A stretch of DNA of 64,000 nucleotides. It comes from an uncultured Alphaproteobacteria bacterium. GTDB taxonomy: Bacteria > Pseudomonadota > Alphaproteobacteria > Rhodobacterales > Rhodobacteraceae. The notes under the pieces are model-generated. The model saw only the letters and a list, made by a program, of their open reading frames with translations. It searched no databases and was not told where the DNA came from. The translations under genes and the position numbers were made by a program. Of the stretch, positions 45,108 to 54,135 are shown in pieces (positions within the stretch are counted from its first letter, which is position 1; every line of letters starts with the position of its first letter). The stretch covers positions 1 to 64,000 of the forward strand of contig CAKMYZ010000009.1 of NCBI GenBank assembly GCA_929200255.1, given 5' to 3'.

Positions 45108-45823
45108 TGGGGATCTCCTGTGGTGATCAGTGCATCAACGGCGATGGCATGGGTCGGGCCGCAAAGCAGCGGATTAATCTCTACTTCGAAAGGGGTTTCA
45201 GCGATCACATAGGATTGCACAGCCATGACCGCGTCAATGATCGCGTCGATATTTGCCGCTGGTCTACCGCGATAGCCTTGCAGGACGCGGACGATACGCA
45301 GCTTTGATAGACCTGCACGCACTTGGTCGCGGTTGGCCGGGACGGTCATATTGACGCTGTCCACCAATAACTCCGTCAAGATACCGCCCGCAGCCAGGGT
45401 CAGAACATAGCCATGTGCAGGGTCTCGCACGACACCGACCAGCAACTCAGCAATCGTGTCGACAATCATCTCTTCTACCAGAAAACGCGTAGTGGGCATC
45501 CCGCGCGCGGCGTCTAACAAGGTGGCTTCATCCGGCAATCCCACGGCCACCGCACCCGCTTCGGTCTTATGGGCGATCCCTTCCCCTTTAAGCACAAGCG
45601 GATAGGTGAGGTCACGCGCAACAGTCGCCAGATCCTTCAGCGCCGCCCGTCGGGACTGAGGGGTTTGCACACCATAAGCGGCAAGGGCCGCCTTTGATGC
45701 AGCCTCACTCAGAACGCTGCCTGCCGTAATTTCAGGCGGGATAAAGACCGCTGGATCATCACCATTTCCCCGCCCAAACCTGCGGCGACGCTGATCGCCT
45801 CTAAGGCTTCTGGCATACCGCAC
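45104..45823 (-). pseudogene. ADP-forming acyl-CoA ligase, ATP-grasp part (frame-shifted 3' half)
   Basis: The C-terminal ATP-grasp domain of an ADP-forming acyl-CoA synthetase: LSEAASKAALAAYGVQTPQSRRA, YPLVLKGEGIAHKTEAGAVAVGL and FEVEINPLL. Meaningful protein sequence starts about 35 residues in; the first residues (MRYARSLRGDQ) are an out-of-frame reading of the upstream part. One extra G in the run near 45763 would join both halves into a single protein of about 690 residues, the usual fused form. Separate alpha and beta subunits are known in archaea, but no good start codon or ribosome site exists here. A disrupted gene or a sequence error is more likely. Confidence 0.65.
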
Positions 45824-47136
45824 ATGGGCAGAATGCCCTTACGCACCAACCGCTGCGCCACGGCCTCTGGCATTGTCTCGACCACCGAACTCAGCACGGC
45901 GATGGGGCGGCCTGTCTGAGCCTGCGCGCAATACACCGCATTCAAGGCTAAGTCCCAATCGGGCGCGGTACATTTGTCCGGGCGGGGAAAGTCCAGAACA
46001 ACGATGCCCAACGCGATGTCATCCCTCATCATGGCGGCATAGGTCGCGGTCATCGCATCCTCATCGCCCCAGATGAACGTGTGATAATCAAGTGGATTTG
46101 ACAGGGCCACCAGCGGCCCTAGCACCCTGCGCAGCATGCCCTCTTGCGCCGATGTCAGTGGCGGAAACGAAACGGCCGTACCTATTGCCGTATCGGCCAT
46201 CAGGCTTGCCTCGCCCCCAGAGCAAGATAGCGACGCCACCCGAGCAGAGCGCAGCGGGCCGACCATGTGCAATAGCTTGAGCGTTTCCAGCAATGCAGAC
46301 AGTGACGTTACACGCCCAATGCCCAAACGGGCCAGCAACGCATCAGCCCCCGCATCACTCCCGGCGATGGAGGCCGTATGCGAAACTGCGGCTTGCTGCG
46401 CTTGCGCTGACCTGCCGATCTTGAGCGCGACAATCCGTTTGCCAATCGCCTGCGCGATCCTTGCCAGATCAACAAATGCCGCAAGATCATCGATGCCTTC
46501 CACGTAAAGCCCAAGCGCCGTGACCTTGGGGTTCGCCAAAAGGGCCTTGCCAATCTCTGACAGTCCGGTCTGCGCCTGATTGCCAACTGTGGCCACAAAG
46601 GCCATGGGCAAACCACGCATCTGCATCGTCATGTTGATTGCCACGTTGGACGACTGCATGACAAGGGCAACACCGCTGTCTACCCGGTCGCCGCCATGTT
46701 GATCAGGCCACAAGGCGACACCGTCCAAGTAGTTCAGAAATCCATAACAGTTGGGCCCCAGCACCGGCATATCACCGGCAGCAGCCAGCAAGGCGGTTTG
46801 CAGATCATCACCATCTGCCACCTCATGCGCCGCTTCGCGAAACCCCGCAGCAAAGCAAACGGCACCCCCGGCACCCATCTGCACAAGTTGCGTGACGACA
46901 TCGATGGTGGCGTGGCGGTTCACCCCTATAAAGACGGCATCCGGCGGCGCAGGCAGGTCGCCAACACAGCGCAATGGCCTGATGCCTGCAATGTCATTCT
47001 TTGTCGGATGCACCGCATGGATCGCCCCGGCAAAGCCCATCTTTTGGCATTGCAAGATGACTTGCTCGCACCAATCGCCGCCGCCCACAACGGCGATAGA
47101 GTCGGGTTGGAAGAGCCGTTGGAGCCGGTCCATCAT
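45709..47136 (-). CDS. ADP-forming acyl-CoA ligase, CoA-binding part (5' portion)
   Basis: A 475-residue protein with the CoA-binding Rossmann domain (PDSIAVVGGGDWCEQVI) and two succinyl-CoA-ligase-like domains. The phosphohistidine region is AVSHTASIAGSDAGADALL. The last 19 residues or so (from EMVMIQRS) look like a frame-shift product, since the other frame continues the expected linker. Enzymes of this type activate short carboxylates with CoA and ATP. It overlaps the acyl-CoA dehydrogenase stop and with the next two genes forms a tight operon that reads as a CoA-dependent route for a small, perhaps betaine-like, acid. Confidence 0.75.
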   Translation of the reverse strand: MMDRLQRLFQPDSIAVVGGGDWCEQVILQCQKMGFAGAIHAVHPTKNDIAGIRPLRCVGDLPAPPDAVFIGVNRHATIDVVTQLVQMGAGGAVCFAAGFREAAHEVADGDDLQTALLAAAGDMPVLGPNCYGFLNYLDGVALWPDQHGGDRVDSGVALVMQSSNVAINMTMQMRGLPMAFVATVGNQAQTGLSEIGKALLANPKVTALGLYVEGIDDLAAFVDLARIAQAIGKRIVALKIGRSAQAQQAAVSHTASIAGSDAGADALLARLGIGRVTSLSALLETLKLLHMVGPLRSARVASLSCSGGEASLMADTAIGTAVSFPPLTSAQEGMLRRVLGPLVALSNPLDYHTFIWGDEDAMTATYAAMMRDDIALGIVVLDFPRPDKCTAPDWDLALNAVYCAQAQTGRPIAVLSSVVETMPEAVAQRLVRKGILPMCGMPEALEAISVAAGLGGEMVMIQRSLSRLKLRQAAF

Positions 47137-48293
47137 GCACCCAACGGGCGCAACAGTTCGCGGCTGATGATGTGGCGTTGAATCTCGGACGTGCCATCCC
47201 AGATACGTTCAACACGAGCGTCACGCCAGAACCGTTCAATCGGAAAATCATTCATCAGGCCCATGCCACCATAGATTTGCAGCGTTGCATCGGTGACCCG
47301 CGCGAGCATCTCGGTTGCATAGACCTTGGCCGACGCGATCTCGCGGTTCGCAGGCAAGCCTTCGTCCAGACGCCATGCTGCTGCCAGCGTCATCAGATCA
47401 GCGGCGTCAATCTCGGTGATCATATCGGCAATCTGAAAGCTGACGCCCTGAAACTTGCCAATTGGCTGTCCAAATTGCTGGCGTTCTGCGGCATAGTTCA
47501 GCGCATATTCAAAACAACGGCGTGCCCGTCCAACGGACATTGTCGCAACCGTAATCCGTGTGGCGTAGAGCCATTCGTTCATCACCGCAAACCCACCATC
47601 AACCTCGCCCAGAACCTGTGCGTCGGGCAAGCGGCAATTGTCGAACTCCAGAATACAGTTGGTGTAGCCACGGTGACTGACCGAGGCATAGCCATCACGC
47701 ACCGCAAAACCCACCGTTCCACGGTCCACGAGGAACGTAGTGATCCGTTTCTTGGGGCCACGCGGCGTCTCATCAACACCAGTTGCCACAAAGACAATGA
47801 AAAAGTCGGCGTGATCGGCACCCGAGATGAAGTGCTTCGCGCCATTGAGCACCCAATCACCACCATCGCGGACCGCACCGCATTTCATACCGCGCACGTC
47901 GGACCCCGCATCAGGTTCGGTCATGGCCAGCGCATCCATGCGCTCTCCCCGCACCGCTGGCAACAGATAGCGGTCGCGCTGCTCCCCTTCGCAGGCCATC
48001 AGGATGTTTTGCGGACGCCCAAAGAAGTGGTTAAGCGCCATCGACCCACGACCCAGTTCCCGTTCAACCAAAGCAAAGTCAACGTGGCTGAGACCCGCGC
48101 CCCCAACCTCTTGAGGAAAGTTGCAGGCGTAGAATCCCAGTTCAATTGTCTTGCGCCTGATCTCGTCCGCAATCTCTTTGGGGACCTCACCGGATCGTTC
48201 GACGATATCTTCATGCGGGTAGATTTCATGTTCCACAAATGTGCGGACCGTATCCACAATCATCTGCTGTTCCTGAGTGAGGCCAAAATGCAT
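47133..48293 (-). CDS. Acyl-CoA dehydrogenase
   Basis: A 386-residue FAD enzyme of the acyl-CoA dehydrogenase superfamily: AMTEPDAGSDVRGMKC, KHFISGADHADFFIV, QQFGQPIGKFQG and LQIYGGMGLMND. At the place where many family members have the catalytic base Glu (IYEGT), this one has Asp (IWDGTSEIQ), a known but less frequent variant. ATG at 48293 follows GGAG; an earlier ATG is four codons upstream. First gene of the operon with the CoA ligase and CaiD-like hydratase. Confidence 0.87.
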   Translation of the reverse strand: MHFGLTQEQQMIVDTVRTFVEHEIYPHEDIVERSGEVPKEIADEIRRKTIELGFYACNFPQEVGGAGLSHVDFALVERELGRGSMALNHFFGRPQNILMACEGEQRDRYLLPAVRGERMDALAMTEPDAGSDVRGMKCGAVRDGGDWVLNGAKHFISGADHADFFIVFVATGVDETPRGPKKRITTFLVDRGTVGFAVRDGYASVSHRGYTNCILEFDNCRLPDAQVLGEVDGGFAVMNEWLYATRITVATMSVGRARRCFEYALNYAAERQQFGQPIGKFQGVSFQIADMITEIDAADLMTLAAAWRLDEGLPANREIASAKVYATEMLARVTDATLQIYGGMGLMNDFPIERFWRDARVERIWDGTSEIQRHIISRELLRPLGA

Positions 48294-48405
48294 GGCAGGC
48301 TCCATCGCGATATTCCGAAGGAAAGCCTAAGAAGGCCTTCTGAAAAAGTCATGCGAAATTCTGAACGGGCTGGTATAAATGTCCCGGGTTGAAATGGAGC
48401 AGGCC

Positions 48406-48669
48406 ATGTTTGACGTATGCAATGAAACGGTCAGCGTTCTTTATGCCGTTATTTTTGGCGCGGGCGATGCCTGCGTGCGGCTTGATCTGTGGTCGCTGGG
48501 TTGGGCCTTTGTAGCCTTCATTGTCCTTGTTGTGATTGCGCAGTTTGCGGCGCGCAAGCTCTGGGCGCGGATCACCCGGCCTTCGGGCAAAGACATATAC
48601 TCCGACGAACAGCCGCTACCAATGGGACGCGGCGACACTGAAAGCCCGATCAAACGCAGCCGGTTCTAG
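48406..48669 (+). CDS. Small single-helix membrane protein, unknown function
   Basis: An 87-residue protein starting MFDVCNETVSVLYAVIFGAG, with one good membrane helix (SLGWAFVAFIVLVVIAQFAA) and a basic, polar C-terminus. ATG at 48406 is six bases after GGAG (48396-48399). It lies between the acyl-CoA dehydrogenase (divergent) and bhcR (convergent). I do not recognise the family. Reading frame, ribosome site and composition all look genuine. Confidence 0.6.
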   Translation: MFDVCNETVSVLYAVIFGAGDACVRLDLWSLGWAFVAFIVLVVIAQFAARKLWARITRPSGKDIYSDEQPLPMGRGDTESPIKRSRF

Positions 48670-48678
48670 GATCAGGCC

Positions 48679-49503
48679 CTAACCCGCGGGGCGGTGGTTT
48701 CCGCCTGTTGCCCGCGTCAGTTGCTGGGCTGCCTCCATCACAGGACCGGCAAGCGCCTCGATCCGATCCAGCGTGATCCGCGAGGTGGGGCCGGACACAG
48801 AGATCCCCGCGACAGCCTCACCAAAGACATTGTAGACCGGGGCCGCGATACATCGCATGCCCAGATTGCGTTCTTCGCCATCCACCGCATAGCCGCGTGC
48901 CTTGGTGATCTTGAGGTCCGCGATCATGGCCTCCGGATCGACCAAAGTGAATTCCGTAAAACGCTCCATCTGTCCCGCGACCAAGACCTGCCGCTGGCGT
49001 TTGTCATCCATCCGGCTAAGCAACGCCTTGCCAATACCAGATGAATGCATCGCCGACGCCGTGCCCGGCGGAAAGAAGGCGCGTATCGTTGCATGAGTCT
49101 CTACCTGCCCCAGAAACAGCACCTTACCATCCCGCTCAATCCCCAGATTGGCGGTTTCACCTGTTGCCTCCATCAATGCGCGCATGATTGGGCGCGCGCG
49201 TTCAACAAGTGACGTCCGCCGCAAAAAATGCGCCCCGGTCAGATAAGCCTCAGCACCAACATTCCAAACTTGGGTTTGCGCATCAAAGTCGGCAAAGCCG
49301 CGTCCGTGGAAAGTCGTCAGCACCCGGTAAATCGTGGCAGGCGACTGTTCCAGCGCACCAGCAATTTCTGACAAGGTGCCACCCTGCATCTCGCCCAATT
49401 GCACCAACACCTCAAGCGCGCGGTCAAGCGACTTGATCGTATTCTGCGTACTTTTGCTGTCCCAGGCCTTGGGGCGCCCACGTCCCCGTTTCGTCCCATC
49501 CAC
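48679..49503 (-). CDS. bhcR: IclR-family regulator of the beta-hydroxyaspartate cycle
   Basis: A 274-residue IclR regulator with an N-terminal winged helix (LSEIAGALEQSPATIYRVLTTFHGRGF, residues about 45-70) and a C-terminal effector domain (SGIGKALLSRM, ARGYAVDGEERNLGMRCIAAPV). Divergent from bhcABCD, exactly as in Paracoccus, where BhcR senses glyoxylate. GTG at 49503 is chosen because AAGGA lies seven bases upstream; a TTG five codons earlier lacks a ribosome site. Confidence 0.9.
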   Translation of the reverse strand: MDGTKRGRGRPKAWDSKSTQNTIKSLDRALEVLVQLGEMQGGTLSEIAGALEQSPATIYRVLTTFHGRGFADFDAQTQVWNVGAEAYLTGAHFLRRTSLVERARPIMRALMEATGETANLGIERDGKVLFLGQVETHATIRAFFPPGTASAMHSSGIGKALLSRMDDKRQRQVLVAGQMERFTEFTLVDPEAMIADLKITKARGYAVDGEERNLGMRCIAAPVYNVFGEAVAGISVSGPTSRITLDRIEALAGPVMEAAQQLTRATGGNHRPAG

Positions 49504-49531
49504 GGTGATTTCCTTCAATATTGAAAAATCA

Positions 49532-49546
49532 TTTCATTTTATGAAA
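49532..49546. promoter_or_regulatory. Palindrome between bhcR and bhcA, likely BhcR operator
   Basis: A perfect inverted repeat, TTTCAT-TTT-ATGAAA, in an A/T-rich 165-base divergent region. Length and symmetry fit IclR-family operators. It lies about 120 bases before bhcA and just upstream of bhcR, so it could govern both. Confidence 0.55.
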
Positions 49547-49668
49547 AAAATAACTCACTGACAACAAATAACTAATTCCCCCACCTCTGATCTGAGGAGC
49601 AATTTCAAAAAAATTGAGTGACGTGGACATCCCTGACAAAACAGGCTCAACCCAATGGAGGATCGGCC

Positions 49669-50859
49669 ATGAGTTTTCAAAATCCAGTATTCATCCCCGG
49701 CCCGACGAATATGCCCGAGGCTATTCGCAAGGCCTGCGATATGCCGACGATTGACCACCGTTCCCCATTGTTTGGGCAGATCTTGCACCCCACCCGGGCC
49801 GGCGTTCAGGAGATCCTGAAATCGGAAAGCGCCGAGATTTTCATTTTCCCATCCACCGGCACAGGCGGCTGGGAAACAGCAATGACCAACACGATGTCCG
49901 CTGGCGACACCGTCCTTGCGGCGCGTAACGGCATGTTCAGCCACCGCTGGATCGATATGTGCCAGCGCCACGAACTGGATGTTCAGATTGTGGATACACC
50001 GTGGGGTCATGGTCTGCCTGCGGATCGTTACGCGGATATTCTGGCGGCTGACAAAGAGCACAAGATCAAGGTTGTTCTTGCCACGCACAATGAAACCGCA
50101 ACCGGCGCGAAATCCGATATTGCTGCCGTGCGAAAGGCGCTGGATGATGCAGGCCACCCCGCTCTGCTCTTTGTGGATGGTGTCAGCTCAATCGGATCCA
50201 TGGATTTCCGCTTTGACGAATGGGGCGTCGATGTTGCCGTGACGGGTTCGCAAAAGGGTTTCATGCTGCCTCCCGGGTTGGCCATCGTCGGTTTCAGCCA
50301 AAAGGCGCTGGACGCCAACAAAACGGCCGGGCTACCGCGCACGTTTTTTGATGTTGCGGATATGACCAAAGGTTACGCGGCGAATGCGTACCCCTACACC
50401 CCTGCTGTCGGCCTGATGAGCGGTCTTCTTCTGGCCACTGAAATGTTATTGAAAGAAGGCCTCAACAACGTCTTTGCACGTCATACACGTATCGCTTCGG
50501 GTGTACGTGCCGCGGTCAATGCTTGGGAGCTGGAGCTTTGCGCTGCGACACCTGATGTCTATTCTGATACTGTCAGCGCAATCAAAACACCCGAAGGCTT
50601 CGACGCGGGTGATATCGTGACACATGCAGCGCAGAAATACGGCGTTGCCTTTGGTGCCGGCCTTGGTGAGGTCGCAGGCAAGGTGTTCCGTATCGGTCAC
50701 TTGGGCAGCATGACAGACGTCATGGCCCTTTCAGGGATCGCGACAGCCGAGATGTGCATGGTGGACCTCGGCCTTGATATCAAACTCGGCTCTGGCGTTG
50801 CCGCGGCGCAGGAATTCTACCGCAGCACGACCAGCGTCGCACCCGAGGATACAGTGTGA
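49669..50859 (+). CDS. bhcA: L-aspartate:glyoxylate aminotransferase
   Basis: A 396-residue class V PLP aminotransferase that makes glycine and oxaloacetate from glyoxylate and aspartate, the entry step of the beta-hydroxyaspartate cycle. FIPGPTNMPEAIRKA opens the protein; the PLP lysine is in VTGSQKGFMLPPG, and the cofactor-binding DGVSSIGSMDF precedes it. ATG at 49669 follows GGAGG. First gene of bhcABCD. Confidence 0.95.
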   Translation: MSFQNPVFIPGPTNMPEAIRKACDMPTIDHRSPLFGQILHPTRAGVQEILKSESAEIFIFPSTGTGGWETAMTNTMSAGDTVLAARNGMFSHRWIDMCQRHELDVQIVDTPWGHGLPADRYADILAADKEHKIKVVLATHNETATGAKSDIAAVRKALDDAGHPALLFVDGVSSIGSMDFRFDEWGVDVAVTGSQKGFMLPPGLAIVGFSQKALDANKTAGLPRTFFDVADMTKGYAANAYPYTPAVGLMSGLLLATEMLLKEGLNNVFARHTRIASGVRAAVNAWELELCAATPDVYSDTVSAIKTPEGFDAGDIVTHAAQKYGVAFGAGLGEVAGKVFRIGHLGSMTDVMALSGIATAEMCMVDLGLDIKLGSGVAAAQEFYRSTTSVAPEDTV

Positions 50860-51830
50860 TGGAAGACCAGGGCGACATGTATATACCAACCTATCAGGAC
50901 ATGCTTGATGCGCACGAACGCATCAAGCCCCACATTCACCGCACGCCGATACGCACGTCGGCATACCTCGATGAGCTGACCGGCGCACAGCTGTTTTTTA
51001 AGTGTGAGAACTTTCAGGAGCCGGGCGCTTTCAAGGTGCGTGGCGCGTCCAACGCGGTATTTGGACTGACGGACGAACAGGTCAAAAATGGTGTGGCGAC
51101 ACACTCTTCCGGCAACCACGCCTCTTGCCTCAGCTATGCCGCGATGCGCCGGGGTATCCCCTGCAACGTGGTGATGCCACGCACCGCACCGCAGGCCAAG
51201 AAAGACACCGTGCGCCGCTACGGTGGCGTGATCACGGAATGCGAACCATCAACAACGTCGCGCGAAGACGCATTTGCGCGCGTGCAGGCCGAAACGGGCG
51301 GCGATTTTGTCCACCCTTACAATGACCCGCGCGTAATTGCAGGTCAGGGCACATGCGCCAAGGAATTCATGGAGCAGGTCGGCGGGCTGGACATGATGGT
51401 TGCACCCATTGGTGGTGGTGGCATGATCTCGGGGACATGTCTGACGCTTTCAACGCTCGCGCCCGAAGTGCAGATCATCGCGGCCGAGCCAGAGCAGGCT
51501 GACGATGCCTATCGCAGCTTCAAGGCCGGTCATATTGTCGCTGATGATGCACCCAAAACCATTGCCGACGGCCTGCTGGTGCCGCTGAAAGAGCGGACCT
51601 GGCACTTTGTGTCCAGCTACGTGACCGACATCTACACCGCCTCAGAGGAAGAGATCATCGACGCGATGAAGATCACCTGGAAGCATTTGCGGATCGTGAT
51701 GGAGGCCAGCAGCGCTGTGCCGCTCGCCACGATCCTCAAGCACAAAAAGAGATTTGCCGGAAAGCGCGTTGGCGTGATCATTACTGGCGGCAACGTAGAC
51801 CTAGACAAGTTACCTTGGATGCAAGGTTAA
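50859..51830 (+). CDS. bhcB: Beta-hydroxyaspartate dehydratase
   Basis: A 323-residue fold-type II PLP enzyme of the serine/threonine dehydratase family. It converts beta-hydroxyaspartate to iminosuccinate. The PLP lysine is in GAFKVRGASNAV, the substrate loop is HSSGNHASCLSY, and the phosphate-binding loop is IGGGGMISGT. ATG 50859 overlaps the bhcA stop; ATG 50877 (MYIPTYQDM), which has AGGG upstream, is an equally possible start. Confidence 0.94.
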   Translation: MEDQGDMYIPTYQDMLDAHERIKPHIHRTPIRTSAYLDELTGAQLFFKCENFQEPGAFKVRGASNAVFGLTDEQVKNGVATHSSGNHASCLSYAAMRRGIPCNVVMPRTAPQAKKDTVRRYGGVITECEPSTTSREDAFARVQAETGGDFVHPYNDPRVIAGQGTCAKEFMEQVGGLDMMVAPIGGGGMISGTCLTLSTLAPEVQIIAAEPEQADDAYRSFKAGHIVADDAPKTIADGLLVPLKERTWHFVSSYVTDIYTASEEEIIDAMKITWKHLRIVMEASSAVPLATILKHKKRFAGKRVGVIITGGNVDLDKLPWMQG

Positions 51831-51842
51831 AGGGAGAAAACC

Positions 51843-53006
51843 ATGAACGATATGAGCAACCTCAAAGACCTCGAAGTTGGCTATGACGTCCCTGCCCTGC
51901 CCGGCATGGATGCGGCCGACATCCAGACACCCTGCCTTGTGCTGGATCTGGACGCACTAGAGCGAAACATCATCAAGATGGGCGATTTCGCCAAATCCCA
52001 CGGTATGCGCCACCGCGTGCACGGCAAGATGCACAAGTCCGTTGATATCGCTTTGTTGCAGGAAAAACTGGGCGGGTCCGTCGGCGTTTGCTGCCAGAAG
52101 GTCTCCGAAGCAGAGGTCTTTGCCCGAGGTGGCATCAAGGATGTGCTAGTATCCAACCAGGTGCGTCAGCCGGAAAAGATCGACCGTCTGGCACGTCTGC
52201 CCAAACTGGGCGCGCGCACCATCTGCTGTGTCGATGACATCGACAACGTGGCTGATCTCTCTGCAGCCGCGATGAATCACGGGACACAGATTGAATGCCT
52301 CGTGGAAATCGATGTAGGTGCAGGCCGTTGCGGTGTGCAACACGGCCAGCCTGTTGTTGACCTGGCAAAAGCCATCGATGCCGCACCGGGCCTGAAATAC
52401 GCAGGCATCCAAGCCTATCAAGGCGCCATGCAGCACCTTGATTCATATGCAGACCGTCAGGGCAAGACCCAGATCGCGATTGATCAGGTCGCCAAGACAC
52501 TTGAGATGTTGCAAGCCGAAGGGATCGAAAGCGATATTGTTGGCGGCGGCGGCACGGGATCCTACTACTTTGAAAGCGCGTCTGGCGTGTTCAATGAATT
52601 GCAATGTGGGTCTTACGCATTCATGGACGCGGATTATGGACGCATCCTCGACAAGGACGGCAACCGCATTGACCGGGGCGAGTGGGAGAACGCGCTGTTC
52701 ATCCTGACCTCCGTCATGAGCCATGCCAAGGCCGACAAAGCCATCGTTGACGCAGGCCTGAAGGCGCAGTCAGTGGACAGTGGCCTGCCAACCGTCTTTG
52801 GTCGCACGGACGTGGAGTACGTGAAATGTTCGGACGAGCATGGTGTTGTGGCAGACCCCGACGGCGCGCTGAAGGTCAATGACAAGCTCAAGCTGGTCCC
52901 CGGTCACTGCGACCCGACCTGCAACGTGCATGATTGGTACGTCGGTGTCAGGGGCGGCAAGGTCGAAGCGCTTTGGCCGGTCTCTGCACGCGGCAAGGCT
53001 TACTGA
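51843..53006 (+). CDS. bhcC: Beta-hydroxyaspartate aldolase
   Basis: A 387-residue fold-type III PLP enzyme related to D-threonine aldolase. It joins glycine and glyoxylate into beta-hydroxyaspartate. The PLP lysine is in HRVHGKMHKSVD; GGGGTGSYYFES binds the phosphate, and a divalent metal site is visible in PGHCDPTCNVHDW. It starts 12 bases after bhcB behind AAAGGGAG. Confidence 0.95.
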   Translation: MNDMSNLKDLEVGYDVPALPGMDAADIQTPCLVLDLDALERNIIKMGDFAKSHGMRHRVHGKMHKSVDIALLQEKLGGSVGVCCQKVSEAEVFARGGIKDVLVSNQVRQPEKIDRLARLPKLGARTICCVDDIDNVADLSAAAMNHGTQIECLVEIDVGAGRCGVQHGQPVVDLAKAIDAAPGLKYAGIQAYQGAMQHLDSYADRQGKTQIAIDQVAKTLEMLQAEGIESDIVGGGGTGSYYFESASGVFNELQCGSYAFMDADYGRILDKDGNRIDRGEWENALFILTSVMSHAKADKAIVDAGLKAQSVDSGLPTVFGRTDVEYVKCSDEHGVVADPDGALKVNDKLKLVPGHCDPTCNVHDWYVGVRGGKVEALWPVSARGKAY

Positions 53007-53091
53007 CGCGCTCTTCCCTCCCTACCGGTCGCTCATCGCGAACACTGCCCGCAAGGGTTTCGATGAGCGGCCGCAAAAGAAAGACCATGAC

Positions 53092-54057
53092 ATGATTATC
53101 GTTCCCGAACGCGAGATTGCAGACCTGATGACCCGTGCGGCGGCTTTTGATGCCGTCGAAAAAGTATTCGCTGCCATGGCATCCGGTGACGCCTACAACT
53201 TTCCGGTCGTCCGCGAGGCGATTGGCCATGAAGACTCCCTATATGGCTTCAAAGGCGGGTTTGACCGGGCGGGCCTGACGCTGGGTCTTAAGGCTGGCGG
53301 CTATTGGCCGCACAATCTCGAAAGGCGGGACCTGGTCAACCACCAGTCCACCGTGTTCCTGTTCGATCCTGACACAGGCAAGGCCAAGGCCATGGTTGGC
53401 GGCAATCTGCTGACCGCACTGCGGACAGCGGCGGCGTCTTCTGTCTCAATCAAGCATCTGGCACGCGAAGACGCCAAGGTCATGGGCATGGTCGGCGCAG
53501 GCCATCAGGCCACGTTCCAATTGCGTGCGGCACTTGAACAGCGCAAATTCGAAAAGGTGATCGGCTGGAACTACCACCCCGAGATGCTGCCTAATATTGA
53601 AAAGGTCGCCAGTGAAGCAGGCCTGCCCTTTGAGGCTGTCGATCTGCCCGGCATGACCGAAGCGGATGTCATCATCTCGATCACCTCTGCATTTGCGCCA
53701 TCCCTGATGGCCGATCATGTTAGTGCCGGCACCCACATCGCCTGTATGGGCACCGACACCAAGGGCAAGCAGGAAGTTGAAGCGGCACTGTTGAAACGTG
53801 CAACGGTCTTTACGGACGAGGTGTCGCAGTCCGTTTCCATCGGCGAGGCCCAGCATGCTGTGGCCGAAGGGCTGATTTCCCCGGCGGACATTCATCAGAT
53901 CGGCGCAGTGATCAACGGAACACATGCGGGGCGCAACAGCGCGGATGATATCACGCTATTTGACGGCACCGGCGTGGGCCTGCAGGACCTGGCTGTTGCG
54001 GCCAGTGTCATGGAGCTTGCTGTCGCAAAGGGGATCGCAATCGAAGTTGATTTCTAA
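53092..54057 (+). CDS. bhcD: Iminosuccinate reductase
   Basis: A 321-residue enzyme of the ornithine cyclodeaminase/mu-crystallin family that reduces iminosuccinate to L-aspartate and so closes the cycle. The substrate-side block is YGFKGGFDRAGLTLGLKAGGYW and the nucleotide loop is GMVGAGHQATFQLRAAL. ATG at 53092 (MIIVPEREIADL) is preferred; the frame is open upstream into bhcC without meaning. Last gene of bhcABCD. Confidence 0.95.
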   Translation: MIIVPEREIADLMTRAAAFDAVEKVFAAMASGDAYNFPVVREAIGHEDSLYGFKGGFDRAGLTLGLKAGGYWPHNLERRDLVNHQSTVFLFDPDTGKAKAMVGGNLLTALRTAAASSVSIKHLAREDAKVMGMVGAGHQATFQLRAALEQRKFEKVIGWNYHPEMLPNIEKVASEAGLPFEAVDLPGMTEADVIISITSAFAPSLMADHVSAGTHIACMGTDTKGKQEVEAALLKRATVFTDEVSQSVSIGEAQHAVAEGLISPADIHQIGAVINGTHAGRNSADDITLFDGTGVGLQDLAVAASVMELAVAKGIAIEVDF

Positions 54058-54135
54058 GGAGCGCCAGGTCAACCTTTGCGTTGTTGATCGCATCTCTGTT
54101 GCTTTCCACCGGGCGCCCGAAAAGCAGCGTATCAG

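Noticed and set aside
45709-45823. Programmed -1 frameshift in the CoA ligase
   Set aside because: The G/A run is not in the phase of a canonical X-XXY-YYZ slippery site; a one-base loss is simpler.
45104-47136. DddX-like ATP-dependent DMSP lyase
   Set aside because: DddX also belongs to the ADP-forming CoA-ligase superfamily, but nothing in this operon (no DMSP transporter or Ddd genes) specifically supports it.
47172-48392. Plus-strand open frame (406 codons) opposite the acyl-CoA dehydrogenase
   Set aside because: A shadow of a confirmed enzyme gene; the protein sequence is rich in His, Arg and Gln and has no recognisable domain.
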